Positions 24,578 to 35,360 of a DNA stretch of 64,000 nucleotides are shown one piece after another. The first letter of the stretch is position 1. Each line of letters starts with the position of its first letter. This DNA comes from Rhizobium sp. NRK18 (GTDB taxonomy: Bacteria; Pseudomonadota; Alphaproteobacteria; Rhizobiales; Rhizobiaceae), in the NCBI RefSeq assembly GCF_024385575.1, contig NZ_JANFMV010000001.1:3253681-3317680 (forward strand), read 5' to 3'. A program made the position numbers and the translations under genes. The notes beneath the pieces were generated by a model. The model had not been told where the DNA came from. It saw only the letters and a program-made list of their open reading frames with translations, and ran no database searches.

Positions 24578-27500
24578 ATGTCCGCCGTGCAGTACCCTTT
24601 CATAGATGTCGCCGTTCACGATCGCGTTCGCGGCCGCTTTGCGCGCGGCGAGGCGCTGGTGATCTTTTCCGCTGGCATGGACGAGGTCCTGTGGGCGAAC
24701 GGGCCGGGTGCCGCCGTATTCGGCGGCAGCTCCGTCTACGATTTCATCGACCAGGCACCGCCGACAAACGATCTCACCTTCCGCCAGGCGGCCGTGATGG
24801 CGCGCAGCCTGGAACGGACCGGCGACGCGCGCAGCTTTCTCATCCGCGTACCGAACGGGTTTCAGCGCTCCACCGTGCGGGCCGAAGCCGAGATGATCCG
24901 CATCGGCATGGACGAGGCGATCCTGCTGTCGGTTCCGGCCGTTTCCGAGCCGAAGGGGCCGCAGGCGACCGCAGCACGGATGATCGAAGGCTTCGACGAT
25001 CCGGATACGCATGTGGCGATCCTCGACGAGAACGGCTTCGTGCTGGCCTCATCCGGCGGGTTTGCAGGGCTCGGCATGAGCGCGGACACCGTCCAGACGC
25101 TCGCCGGCAATGCTGCGGACGAACCGGCCCGGTTGCTGAAGCGCCGGCTGGAGACCGGCCGCGGATTGATGCCGGCGGCCATCGGCCGTCTCGCCGAACA
25201 GCCGAACCTCTATCTGCTCTTCGTCATCGAGACGCCACAGCAGGCGAACGACGAGGACGCGCCCCTGCCCCCGACAGACAACGACATGCCATTTGCCGAA
25301 GAGGCCGTCGACGGCTCTGCGGACGCCGCCGAGCCCATGGGCACGATCTCCGACGAGACCGACGGGATGGATCCGGAAGAGGTTTCGTCCGAAGCCCCGA
25401 CGGAAATCGATCCGCAGACCGCGGAACCCATCGAGCCGTCCGCGAAGCCGGCGTCGCTGATGGACCTGCTGACGGACGATCCGTCGGTGGAGATTCCGCC
25501 GATGACGCTCTCCGACATCCCGGTTGCGCCGTCTTCACCTTCAGACGCGCCCGCCATGGACGCCGGTGAACATTCCGCGACGCCCATCGAGAACTTCATC
25601 GCGCCCGAACCCTCGAAATCCGACTTCCGGTTCAACCCCGAAGGTCGCGCCATCCGCTTCGTCTGGAAGGTGGATGCCGACGGCCATTTCTGTGAAGTCT
25701 CCGACGAATTCGCCGAGGCGGTCGGCCCGAACGCCGCCGCGATAAACGGTGTCGCCTTCAGCGACCTCGCCCATCTCTTCGATCTCGATCCGGACGGCAA
25801 GATCACCGAGCTTCTGAAAAAGCGCGACACGTGGTCGGGCAAGACGATCTACTGGCCGGTCGAAGGCACGAGCCTCAAGGTGCCGGTGGACCTCGCCGCG
25901 CTACCGACCTACAGCCGCTCGCGCGGTTTCGACGGCTTCCGCGGTTTCGGCATCGTGCGCCGCGCCGATGCGGTCGAGGATCCGCTGGCGACCGGGCTGA
26001 CGCTCGGCGGGAAGTCCCTGCCCGCAGAGATCGAGAGCAACTCCGAGGCACCGGAGATTGCCACGCCTGAGGCACTGGAGACTGTAACACCTGAGGAACT
26101 GGGGCAGACCGCAGTGACGGACACCGAGCCGGCTCACGACGGCCAATCGGACGCTCACGCCGGCGATGTGACCGAAGACACCGTCGAGCAGCCGGCCGCG
26201 GATGACGGTATCGAACGGTCTCCGGAGACGATCGCGCCGACACCGCAGAGCGAACCGCCGGCGCTTCACCTGACGGAGAATCCGGAACGGCGGCTGTCGG
26301 ACAAGATCATCCGCCTGGAAGAGCATCGCGCCCGCATGAATGACGGGCTGAGCCCCGGCGAGCAGGCCGCCTTCCGCGAGATTGCCAAGCGGCTTGGCAC
26401 CGAGGAAGCTCCGGCTGAGGTGGAACAGGTAGTTTCCGCGGAGGACGCCGCCGAGGTCACCAGCCAAACCGAAGCGCCGATCGAGGCCGAAGACGCTGCG
26501 CCGGAGACGCCTGCCGAGGAGCAGCGCGACGCCAATCCGCTCGGCGATTTCCTGCCGCCGCGCCGCGACATGGCCTCTCCGCTTCCGGCCTCCGCGATCG
26601 ACGAGATGCCGGTGGCAATCCTGATCCATGCCGGCGACCGGCTGATCCATGCCAATGGCGAATTCTCCAGGCTGACCGGCTACGAAACGCTCGACGCCCT
26701 CGAGACTGCAGGCGGCCTCGACGCGCTGCTGCAGAGAAGCGAGCTCGAGGAGACATCGGACGCCGGTGGCGGCATGATGATCGTGCGCGCCGACGACACC
26801 GTGGTTCCCGTCGCCGCGCGCCTGCGCTCGATCCGCTTCGAGGACTCCGACGCGCTGATGCTGGCGCTGATCCCGTCGGCGCCGGTCACAGCTCAGGAAC
26901 AGACCGCCCCTGCGGAAGACACATCCGGCACCATCCTGCCCTTCGTCGGCGAAGACGCGGCGAGCGAAAACGAAGACATCTCCCGGCTGCGCATCGAGGT
27001 CGAGGAGCTGCGCTCGATTCTGGAGACGGCAACGGACGGCGTTGTCATCATCGGGCCGGAGGGCGGCATACGCTCGATGAACCGTTCCGCCAGCGCGCTC
27101 TTCAACTATGACGAGGCCGATACGCGCGGCAAACCCTTCGCAATGCTGTTTGCGCATGAGAGCCAGCGCGCGGTCGCAGACTATCTGAACGGGCTTACCG
27201 ACAACGGTGTCGCCAGCGTGCTGAACGACGGCCGCGAGGTGATCGGCAGGGAATCCGGCGGCGGTTTTATTCCGCTGTTCATGACGCTCGGTCGCCTGTC
27301 GTCCTCCGACGGCTATTGCGCCGTCATCCGTGACGTGACGAACTGGAAGCGGACCGAGGAAGAGCTGCGCAAGGCCAAGCGCGATGCGGAAACCGCCAAC
27401 AAGCACAAGAGCGACTTCCTCGCCCATGTGAGCCATGAAATCCGCACGCCGCTGAACGCCATCATCGGGTTCTCCGACATGATGTCGAACGAGCGCTTCG

Positions 27501-28105
27501 GCCCGATCGGGCATCATCGCTACATCGAATATGCCAACGATATTGGCCGGTCTGGCCGGCTGGTGCTCGACATCGTCAACGACCTTCTCGACATTTCCAA
27601 GATCGAAGCCGGTCAGATGGAGATGGATTTCGCCGCCGTCAGCCTGAACGAAACGTTGTCGGAAACGGTATCGCTGATGCAGCCGCAGGCCAACAACCAG
27701 CGTGTCATCGTGCGCACGGCGTTGTCGCAGGCCGTGCCGATGGTGGTTGCCGACCTGCGCTCGGTCAAGCAGATCGCGCTCAACATCCTGTCGAACGCCA
27801 TCCGGTTCACGCCGTCGGGCGGCCAGATCGTCGTGTCGACCTCCTATGAGGTCAATGGCAGCGTGGTGTTGCGGATCCGCGATACCGGCATCGGCATGTC
27901 GAAGTCCGAACTGGAGCAGGCGATGAAGCCGTTCCGCCAGGTCTCCGGCGGCAGCCGCCAGAAGGGCGACGGTACCGGCCTTGGCCTGCCGCTGACGAAG
28001 GCGATGGTCGAGGCCAACCGCGCCGCCTTCTCCATCCAGTCGGAACCGAGCCGCGGCACGCTTGTCGAAATCACCTTCCCGTCGCCGCGCGTCCTTGCGG
28101 ACTGA
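24578..28105 (+). CDS. cbrA: CbrA/PdhS-type cell-cycle sensor histidine kinase
   Basis: 1175 residues. No signal or membrane segment is seen, so it is cytoplasmic. Order: an N-terminal region with a PAS-like part (to residue ~215), a highly acidic linker (~220-350), a divergent PAS (IRFVWKVDADGHFCEVSDEF, ~357), a second acidic linker, PAS ~674-760, PAS ~810-925 (LRSILETATDGVVIIGPEGG), HisKA with H953 (AHVSHEIRTPLNAIIGF) and HATPase with D1102 (IRDTGIGMS) and GDGTGLGLPLTKAMVE. This fits the PdhS/DivJ group that acts on DivK and PleD upstream of CtrA; CbrA is the S. meliloti member in the same gene neighbourhood, from memory. Neighbours include mmsA, phasin and fbpB. Confidence 0.85.
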   Translation: MSAVQYPFIDVAVHDRVRGRFARGEALVIFSAGMDEVLWANGPGAAVFGGSSVYDFIDQAPPTNDLTFRQAAVMARSLERTGDARSFLIRVPNGFQRSTVRAEAEMIRIGMDEAILLSVPAVSEPKGPQATAARMIEGFDDPDTHVAILDENGFVLASSGGFAGLGMSADTVQTLAGNAADEPARLLKRRLETGRGLMPAAIGRLAEQPNLYLLFVIETPQQANDEDAPLPPTDNDMPFAEEAVDGSADAAEPMGTISDETDGMDPEEVSSEAPTEIDPQTAEPIEPSAKPASLMDLLTDDPSVEIPPMTLSDIPVAPSSPSDAPAMDAGEHSATPIENFIAPEPSKSDFRFNPEGRAIRFVWKVDADGHFCEVSDEFAEAVGPNAAAINGVAFSDLAHLFDLDPDGKITELLKKRDTWSGKTIYWPVEGTSLKVPVDLAALPTYSRSRGFDGFRGFGIVRRADAVEDPLATGLTLGGKSLPAEIESNSEAPEIATPEALETVTPEELGQTAVTDTEPAHDGQSDAHAGDVTEDTVEQPAADDGIERSPETIAPTPQSEPPALHLTENPERRLSDKIIRLEEHRARMNDGLSPGEQAAFREIAKRLGTEEAPAEVEQVVSAEDAAEVTSQTEAPIEAEDAAPETPAEEQRDANPLGDFLPPRRDMASPLPASAIDEMPVAILIHAGDRLIHANGEFSRLTGYETLDALETAGGLDALLQRSELEETSDAGGGMMIVRADDTVVPVAARLRSIRFEDSDALMLALIPSAPVTAQEQTAPAEDTSGTILPFVGEDAASENEDISRLRIEVEELRSILETATDGVVIIGPEGGIRSMNRSASALFNYDEADTRGKPFAMLFAHESQRAVADYLNGLTDNGVASVLNDGREVIGRESGGGFIPLFMTLGRLSSSDGYCAVIRDVTNWKRTEEELRKAKRDAETANKHKSDFLAHVSHEIRTPLNAIIGFSDMMSNERFGPIGHHRYIEYANDIGRSGRLVLDIVNDLLDISKIEAGQMEMDFAAVSLNETLSETVSLMQPQANNQRVIVRTALSQAVPMVVADLRSVKQIALNILSNAIRFTPSGGQIVVSTSYEVNGSVVLRIRDTGIGMSKSELEQAMKPFRQVSGGSRQKGDGTGLGLPLTKAMVEANRAAFSIQSEPSRGTLVEITFPSPRVLAD

Positions 28106-28135
28106 AGCTTCATCGGCTAGAGCCGGTGGATAAGC

Positions 28136-28150
28136 TGATTAAAAGGATCA
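28136..28150 (+). promoter_or_regulatory. Possible RirA-type IRO box over the fbpB ribosome site
   Basis: TGA-TTAAAAGGA-TCA fits TGA-N9-TCA exactly and lies four bases before the TTG start, overlapping the Shine-Dalgarno AAGGA. It is too far downstream for a normal operator unless the promoter is immediately upstream, so it could be chance. Confidence 0.35.
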
Positions 28151-28154
28151 CCAA

Positions 28155-29840
28155 TTGGCGGCGCAGACGACGCTGGTCACGGAAGGGCCGGCACCCTCGA
28201 GAGTGAGACGGCGCGGCACATGGCGGCAGCCGCTGGTCGCCTTCGCCGTGTTCGCGGTGGCGGCAATGCCGGTCTTCGCGATCCTGTGGATCGCCTCATC
28301 CGGTGATGCCGATACCTGGCGGCATCTCGCAGAAAATGTCATTCCCCGCGCACTCGGCCGGACGCTGGCGCTGATGGCCTATACGGGTTTGGCGACGACG
28401 TTGATCGGTGTTACCTGCGCATGGCTCGTCTCATCCTGCGACTTTCCGCTGAGACGCTTCTTCTCCGCCGTGCTCGTGCTGCCGCTGGCGCTGCCCGCCT
28501 ATCTGGCGGCCTATGCCTTCGGCGAGTTCTTCGACTTCACCGGTCCGGTGCAGACGCTGGTGCGCACCGTCTTCGGCTTCAAGACGATGCGCGACTACTG
28601 GTTTCCGGACATCCGCTCGCTCGGTGGCGCGGTGCTCGTCATGACCGCCGTTCTCTATCCTTACGTCTATCTCGCCTGCCGCTCGGTGTTCCGCATGCAG
28701 GGCCGGGCCGCCGCCGATGTGGCGCGCACGCTCGGCGCCGGGCCGATGAAGGTGTTCTTCCGGGTGCAATTGCCGATGGCGCGGCCTGCGCTGATGATCG
28801 GCCTGACGCTGGTGATGATGGAAACGCTCAACGATATCGGCGCGGTCCAGTATCTTGGCGTCAACACGCTGACATTTGCCATCTACGACACATGGCTCAA
28901 TCGCGGCAGCCTTGTCGGCGCGGTGCAGCTCGCCTGCGTGATCCTCGTCTTCATCGCCGTGCTGATGGTTCTGGAACGCCGGGCGCGGCGGCGGCAACGC
29001 TTTGCCAGCCAGAAGACGACGGCAGCGGTGCACGATGCCGTCAGGCTCAAGCTCAAGGGCTGGGCGAAATGGGCCGCGGTCGCGGCCTGCGCCCTGCCCG
29101 TGCTTGTCGGTTTCGTGGTACCGGTGCTGGTTCTCGGCTCCTATGCCGTGAAGCGCCTGCCGGCCTTTACCTCGCCCAAGCTCATCGAGGCGCTGACCAC
29201 CAGCATTTGCGTCGCGGCAATCACGGCCGTCGTCGCCGTCACCTTGAGTTTCGCGCTGTCGCAATCGGCGCGCAGCAATTCCTCGCGGCTTGTCAAGACG
29301 CTGGTACGGCTCGCATCCTTCGGCTATGGCATTCCCGGCACGGTGCTGGCGATCGGCGTGCTCGTGCCGCTTGCCGCCTTCGACAATCTCTTCGCGCGCT
29401 TTACCAAGGATTATTTCGGCTTCTCGCTGGGGCTGATCCTGTCGGGAACCGGATTTGCGATCGTCTATGCCTGCACGGTGCGCTTCATCACCATGGCGGA
29501 AGGCAATATCGACGCTGGCTTGCAGAAGCTCTCGCCGCATCTCGACATGGCGTCACGCATGCTCGGCCACAATGCGCGGCAGACGCTGTGGCGGGTGATC
29601 CTGCCGAACCTCAGACCGGCGCTTCTGACCGCCGGTCTGCTGGTCTTCATCGAAACGTTGAAGGAGCTGTCGGCGACAATCCTGCTCCGGCCTTTCAACT
29701 TCAACACGCTGGCAACGCTCGTCTACGAGGACGCGTCGCGCTCGCAGGTCGCCAATGCCTCCGTGCCGGCGATCATCATCATCATCGCCGGCCTCGTTCC
29801 GGCGATCCTGGTATCGCGATCGCTGGAACGGGGAACCTGA
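28155..29840 (+). CDS. fbpB: Ferric iron ABC transporter permease (FbpB-like)
   Basis: 561 residues from TTG 28155 with AAGGA seven bases upstream. Two fused BPD_transp_1 permease halves are seen: residues 60-280 (RTLALMAYTGLATTLIGVTC, EAA-loop AADVARTLGAGPMKVFFRV) and 330-550 (TSICVAAITAVVAVTLSFAL, second EAA-like loop DMASRMLGHNARQTLWRVIL). This fused layout is the usual FbpB/SfuB architecture. It would pair with FbpA at 17294 and an FbpC ATPase that is not in the window. It sits just after cbrA and converges with acsA2, seven bases apart. Iron control is suggested only by the weak box over its start. Confidence 0.88.
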   Translation: MAAQTTLVTEGPAPSRVRRRGTWRQPLVAFAVFAVAAMPVFAILWIASSGDADTWRHLAENVIPRALGRTLALMAYTGLATTLIGVTCAWLVSSCDFPLRRFFSAVLVLPLALPAYLAAYAFGEFFDFTGPVQTLVRTVFGFKTMRDYWFPDIRSLGGAVLVMTAVLYPYVYLACRSVFRMQGRAAADVARTLGAGPMKVFFRVQLPMARPALMIGLTLVMMETLNDIGAVQYLGVNTLTFAIYDTWLNRGSLVGAVQLACVILVFIAVLMVLERRARRRQRFASQKTTAAVHDAVRLKLKGWAKWAAVAACALPVLVGFVVPVLVLGSYAVKRLPAFTSPKLIEALTTSICVAAITAVVAVTLSFALSQSARSNSSRLVKTLVRLASFGYGIPGTVLAIGVLVPLAAFDNLFARFTKDYFGFSLGLILSGTGFAIVYACTVRFITMAEGNIDAGLQKLSPHLDMASRMLGHNARQTLWRVILPNLRPALLTAGLLVFIETLKELSATILLRPFNFNTLATLVYEDASRSQVANASVPAIIIIIAGLVPAILVSRSLERGT

Positions 29841-29847
29841 GCCCGGC

Positions 29848-31800
<1,953 letters not shown>

Positions 31801-32110
31801 GCATTCCTCCTCGTTTTTCCTCTCTATAGCATGCCGCACCGCAATATAAATACAGCTCTGCAATGAGACGCAGGGCGATTGGCTACATGCGCCCTTTACG
31901 GCAAATGGCGTATTTGCCGCGTCGAAAGCCAAAGCTACTGATGGTCGGCAGAAGGCGCGGAGGATACCGGCAGAATTTCAAAGTGATCATGACGACCGAA
32001 CCTCCGACCGACGTTTGAATATCCGGTGATCATCGCCGTTTACTTTGACACTTTACCATCTTGGGCAATACCGGCCCGGCACAATGTCTTGAAAAGAAGA
32101 ATCTGCTATA
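31801..32110. other. Intergenic region between acsA2 and the DUF6460 gene
   Basis: 310 bases between divergent starts. It contains a TTGACA at about 32044 and AT-rich patches, so promoters for both genes are likely here, but I cannot place -10 boxes with confidence. No RNA gene or strong dyad was seen. Confidence 0.4.
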
Positions 32111-32389
32111 ATGTATACGGGCAATTTGATCTGGGGGCATTTCTTGCTGCGATTTACGGGCGTCGTACTGAAGATTCTCATAGCGTCCTTGATGGCGGGA
32201 GCACTTCTGTCGTTCTTCGGCGTTACCATCGATTCTCTGTTGTCCATCATAGGACAGTCGCCGGAAAGCCTCGCGACGCATGCGAAGCTGGCGCTGGACT
32301 GGGCCGTGCCGAACATTATTCTCGGCTCGATCTTCATCCTTCCGACATGGATACTCGTCTACATCTTCCTGCCGCCGGGCGGCGAATAA
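32111..32389 (+). CDS. Small two-helix membrane protein (DUF6460-like)
   Basis: 92 residues with two hydrophobic segments: LLRFTGVVLKILIASLMAGA (~12-35) and PNIILGSIFILPTWILVYIF (~67-86), separated by a polar loop (TIDSLLSIIGQSPESLATHA). I recall this as DUF6460, a family of small rhizobial inner-membrane proteins with unknown role. It stands alone, divergent from acsA2 and convergent with potI, with only 27 bases between their ends. Nothing in the context gives a function. Confidence 0.7.
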   Translation: MYTGNLIWGHFLLRFTGVVLKILIASLMAGALLSFFGVTIDSLLSIIGQSPESLATHAKLALDWAVPNIILGSIFILPTWILVYIFLPPGGE

Positions 32390-32416
32390 GCACCCGGCAA
32401 CAGGTGATGGCGGCAA

Positions 32417-33244
32417 TCAGGCGGCGTTCAGTCCGGCCGCAGCCATGTGCTCGTCGCGCTGCCTGCGCACTTCCTGACGTTTGGTGACGATCGAGGCGAT
32501 GATGACGCCCGTGGTCACAAAGCCGATCAGGATCGTGCAGGCGGCGTTGATTTCCGGCGTCACGCCCAGGCGCACCTGGCTGTAGATCTTCATCGGCAGC
32601 GTTGTCGCACCGGGGCCGGAGGTGAAGTTGGCGATGACCAGATCGTCGAGCGACAGCGTGAAGGCCAGCACCCAGGCGGAGAAGATTGCAGGCAGGATGA
32701 CCGGCAGCGTGACCTGGAAGAACGTCTTGACCGGCGTGGCCCCGAGATCCATCGCCGCCTCCTCGATCGACCGGTCGAAGGTGATGAGGCGCGACTGCAC
32801 CACGACGGCGGCATAGCACATGGAGAATGTGATATGCGCCATGGTGACCGTCCAGAAGCCTCGGTCAAGGCCGATCGCCACGAACAGGAGCAGCATGGAC
32901 AGGCCGGTGATGACGTCCGGCATGACGAGCGGCGCATAGATCATGCCCGAAAACAGCAGACGACCGCGAAAACGCGTGTAGCGCGTCAGCGAAATCGCCG
33001 CCATGGTACCGAGCACGGTCGCCACCGTCGCCGACAGCAGACCGACGCGGATCGTCACCCAGGCGGCGTCGAGCAGGGCCTGGTCGCGGAACAACTCCAC
33101 GTACCAGACGGTCGAGAAGCCGGCCCATACGGTGACAAGCTTCGACTTGTTGAACGAGTAGATGACCAGGAGCACGATCGGTAGATAAAGGAACGCGAAG
33201 CCGAGCGTGACGGAGGCGATGTTGAAGCGGGACCAGCGGTTCAT
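32417..33244 (-). CDS. potI: Polyamine ABC transporter permease PotI
   Basis: 275 residues from ATG 33244, whose first base overlaps the potH stop (TGATG). Six membrane segments, beginning VTLGFAFLYLPIVLLVIYSF, and the ATPase-coupling EAA loop EEAAMDLGATPVKTFFQVTL. The segment ITGLSMLLLFVAI and the order in the operon identify the PotC/PotI-type permease. It forms the channel with PotH for putrescine or spermidine uptake. The C-terminal tail is unusually long and charged (KRQEVRRQRDEHM). Confidence 0.9.
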   Translation of the reverse strand: MNRWSRFNIASVTLGFAFLYLPIVLLVIYSFNKSKLVTVWAGFSTVWYVELFRDQALLDAAWVTIRVGLLSATVATVLGTMAAISLTRYTRFRGRLLFSGMIYAPLVMPDVITGLSMLLLFVAIGLDRGFWTVTMAHITFSMCYAAVVVQSRLITFDRSIEEAAMDLGATPVKTFFQVTLPVILPAIFSAWVLAFTLSLDDLVIANFTSGPGATTLPMKIYSQVRLGVTPEINAACTILIGFVTTGVIIASIVTKRQEVRRQRDEHMAAAGLNAA

Positions 33245-34149
33245 CAGCGGCTCTCCGCTTTCGTCTGGGCATTCTGGAAGAGCACGATCGGGATCACCAG
33301 AAGCAGGAGAAGGATCGTCGCCACCGCCGACGACAGCGGCCAGTCGCGATTGTTGTTGAACTCCGTCCACAGCGTCTTGCCGATCATCAACGTGTGCGAC
33401 CCGCCGAGCAGGTCGGGGATCACGAATTCACCGACGGCCGGAATGAAGACCAGCAGGCAGCCGGCGAAGACGCCGGGCAGCGACAGCGGAAAGGTGATCT
33501 TCCAGAAGGCCGTAAGTCTCGTGCAGCCGAGATCCTCGGCGGCTTCTATCAGCGTGTCGTCCATCTTTTCCAGCGCCGAGTAGAGCGGCAGGACCATGAA
33601 CGGCAGATAGGAATAGACGATGCCGATATAGACGGCGATGTCGGTGTTGAGGATGACCAGCGGTTCGTGGATGACGCCGATCGCCATCAGGAACTGATTG
33701 AGCAGGCCTTCCGGCTTTAGGATTGCCATCCAGGCATAGACGCGGATCAGGAAGCTCGTCCAGAACGGCAGAATGACCAGCATCAAGAGCGTCGGGCGAA
33801 CGGTCCGCGGCGCCTGCGCCATGCCATAGGCGATCGGATAGCCGACCGCCAGCGTCAGGCACGTCGAGAAGAAGGCGATCGTCAGGCTGGAGAGATAGGA
33901 CTTGTAGTAGAGCGAATCCTGAGACAACCAGATGTAATTGTCGAGAGAGAGTTCCGACAGCTTCTGCCGCAAGGTCTCGAACGTATCGGCGAACGAGAAG
34001 GTCGGCGAATAGGGCGGCATCGCGATCTCGGAGGTCGACAGCGAGATCTTGAAAACGATGAAGAAGGGAACGAGGAAAAGGACCAGCAGCCACGTATAGG
34101 GAATGGCGATGACCAGGCGATTGAAGATGGCCGAACCGAAGCGTGTCAT
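33244..34149 (-). CDS. potH: Polyamine ABC transporter permease PotH
   Basis: 301 residues. It begins with a hydrophobic segment (RLVIAIPYTWLLVLFLVPFF), then a periplasmic stretch of about 50 residues and five further helices, with the EAA loop EAAEDLGCTRLTAFWKITFP near residue 205. The PFWTSFLIRVYAWMAILKP motif is typical for PotB/PotH. Operon order potF-potG-potH-potI is intact on the minus strand, with four bases from potG to potH and a 1-base overlap to potI, so translation is coupled. Confidence 0.92.
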   Translation of the reverse strand: MTRFGSAIFNRLVIAIPYTWLLVLFLVPFFIVFKISLSTSEIAMPPYSPTFSFADTFETLRQKLSELSLDNYIWLSQDSLYYKSYLSSLTIAFFSTCLTLAVGYPIAYGMAQAPRTVRPTLLMLVILPFWTSFLIRVYAWMAILKPEGLLNQFLMAIGVIHEPLVILNTDIAVYIGIVYSYLPFMVLPLYSALEKMDDTLIEAAEDLGCTRLTAFWKITFPLSLPGVFAGCLLVFIPAVGEFVIPDLLGGSHTLMIGKTLWTEFNNNRDWPLSSAVATILLLLLVIPIVLFQNAQTKAESR

Positions 34150-34153
34150 GTCA

Positions 34154-35290
34154 TCAATCCCTCAACACGACGCCGGCGTTCTGATCGAACGAGATCCAGA
34201 CCTGATCATCATAGCCGAGCGGGTTCTGCACCTCGCGCTGGGCATTCAGGCTGGTCGCCTTCACGACCTTGCCGTTCTTGAGCTTCACATGGAAAACGGT
34301 GACGTCACCGAGATAGGCGATGTCCCACATCTCTCCTTCGGCCGAATTGATGCCCGGCGTCTCCGGCATATTGCGCGAAACACGGATCTTTTCCGGACGC
34401 ACGGCGAAACCGGCATTGCCGGTGACGGGTTCCGACTGCTCGGCGCGGACCGAGAAGCCCTCCCCGATGGCGATCTCCGTCACGCCGTCCGTGTTCGACG
34501 TCACCTTGCCGTCGAAGATGTTGACGTCGCCGATGAAGTCCGCGACGAAACGGGAGTTCGGCGCCTCGTAGATTTCGGCAGGTGTCGCAACCTGGATGAC
34601 ATTGCCGCGCGACATGACGGCGATGCGGTCCGCCATGGTCATCGCCTCCTCCTGGTCGTGGGTGACCACGATGAAGGTGAGGCCGAGTTCCTGCTGCAGG
34701 TCCATCAGTTCGAACTGGGTTTCCTCGCGCAGCTTCTTGTCCAGCGCCCCGAGCGGCTCGTCGAGCAGCAGCACCTTCGGCCGCTTGGCGAGCGAGCGGG
34801 CGAGCGCGACGCGCTGGCGCTGGCCGCCGGAAAGCTGGTGCGGCTTGCGCTTGGCGAACTCATCCAGCTTGACGAGCTTCAGCATCTGGCTGACGCGGGC
34901 GGCGATGTCGGCGGCGGGCATGCCGTCCTGCTTGAGGCCGAAGGCGATGTTCTTTTCCACCGACATGTGCGGAAACAGCGCGTAGGACTGGAACATCATG
35001 TTGACGGGGCGCCTATATGGCGGCGTGCCAGCGAGGCTCTGCCCGTCGAGGATGATTTCCCCCGAGGTCGGCTGCTCGAAGCCCGCCAGCATGCGCAGGA
35101 GCGTCGACTTGCCGCAGCCCGACGCGCCGAGCAGCGCGAAGAACTCGCGGTGGTAGATGTCCAGCGACAGATTGTCGACGGCGACGAAATCGCCGAATTT
35201 CTTGGTGATGTTGCGGAAGGAGATGAACGGCTTTGCGGCCGGATCATTCCAGGGTGCGAAAGAACGGCGAATGCTGCCAAGCGACTTCAT
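34154..35290 (-). CDS. potG: Polyamine ABC transporter ATPase PotG
   Basis: 378 residues. Walker A LLGASGCGKSTLLRMLAGFE, signature LSGGQRQRVALARSLAK, Walker B LLLDEPLGALDKKLR and the switch histidine in VTHDQEEAMTMADR are all present. The C-terminal TOBE_2 domain (GFAVRPEKIRVSRNMPETPG, YLGDVTVFHVKLKNG) is typical of the PotA/PotG group. It powers the PotHI channel for the binding protein PotF. A strong hairpin between potF and potG probably lowers the amount of potGHI message relative to potF. Confidence 0.93.
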   Translation of the reverse strand: MKSLGSIRRSFAPWNDPAAKPFISFRNITKKFGDFVAVDNLSLDIYHREFFALLGASGCGKSTLLRMLAGFEQPTSGEIILDGQSLAGTPPYRRPVNMMFQSYALFPHMSVEKNIAFGLKQDGMPAADIAARVSQMLKLVKLDEFAKRKPHQLSGGQRQRVALARSLAKRPKVLLLDEPLGALDKKLREETQFELMDLQQELGLTFIVVTHDQEEAMTMADRIAVMSRGNVIQVATPAEIYEAPNSRFVADFIGDVNIFDGKVTSNTDGVTEIAIGEGFSVRAEQSEPVTGNAGFAVRPEKIRVSRNMPETPGINSAEGEMWDIAYLGDVTVFHVKLKNGKVVKATSLNAQREVQNPLGYDDQVWISFDQNAGVVLRD

Positions 35291-35321
35291 GAAGTTCCCC
35301 GATGACTGCTTCTGAAAAGCA

Positions 35322-35348
35322 AACAGCCCGGAATTTATCCGGGCTGTT
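35322..35348 (-). terminator. Hairpin between potF and potG
   Basis: AACAGCCCGGA / TCCGGGCTGTT with loop ATTTA, a perfect 11-bp stem about 12 bases after the potF stop, with no U-run. It fits a partial terminator or 3'-end stabiliser of the binding-protein message. Confidence 0.7.
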
Positions 35349-35360
35349 CGAAGCTTGTTG

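Noticed and set aside
25901..27517. Long open frame antisense to cbrA
   Set aside because: It lacks recognisable features and lies opposite PAS and HisKA motifs of the real gene.
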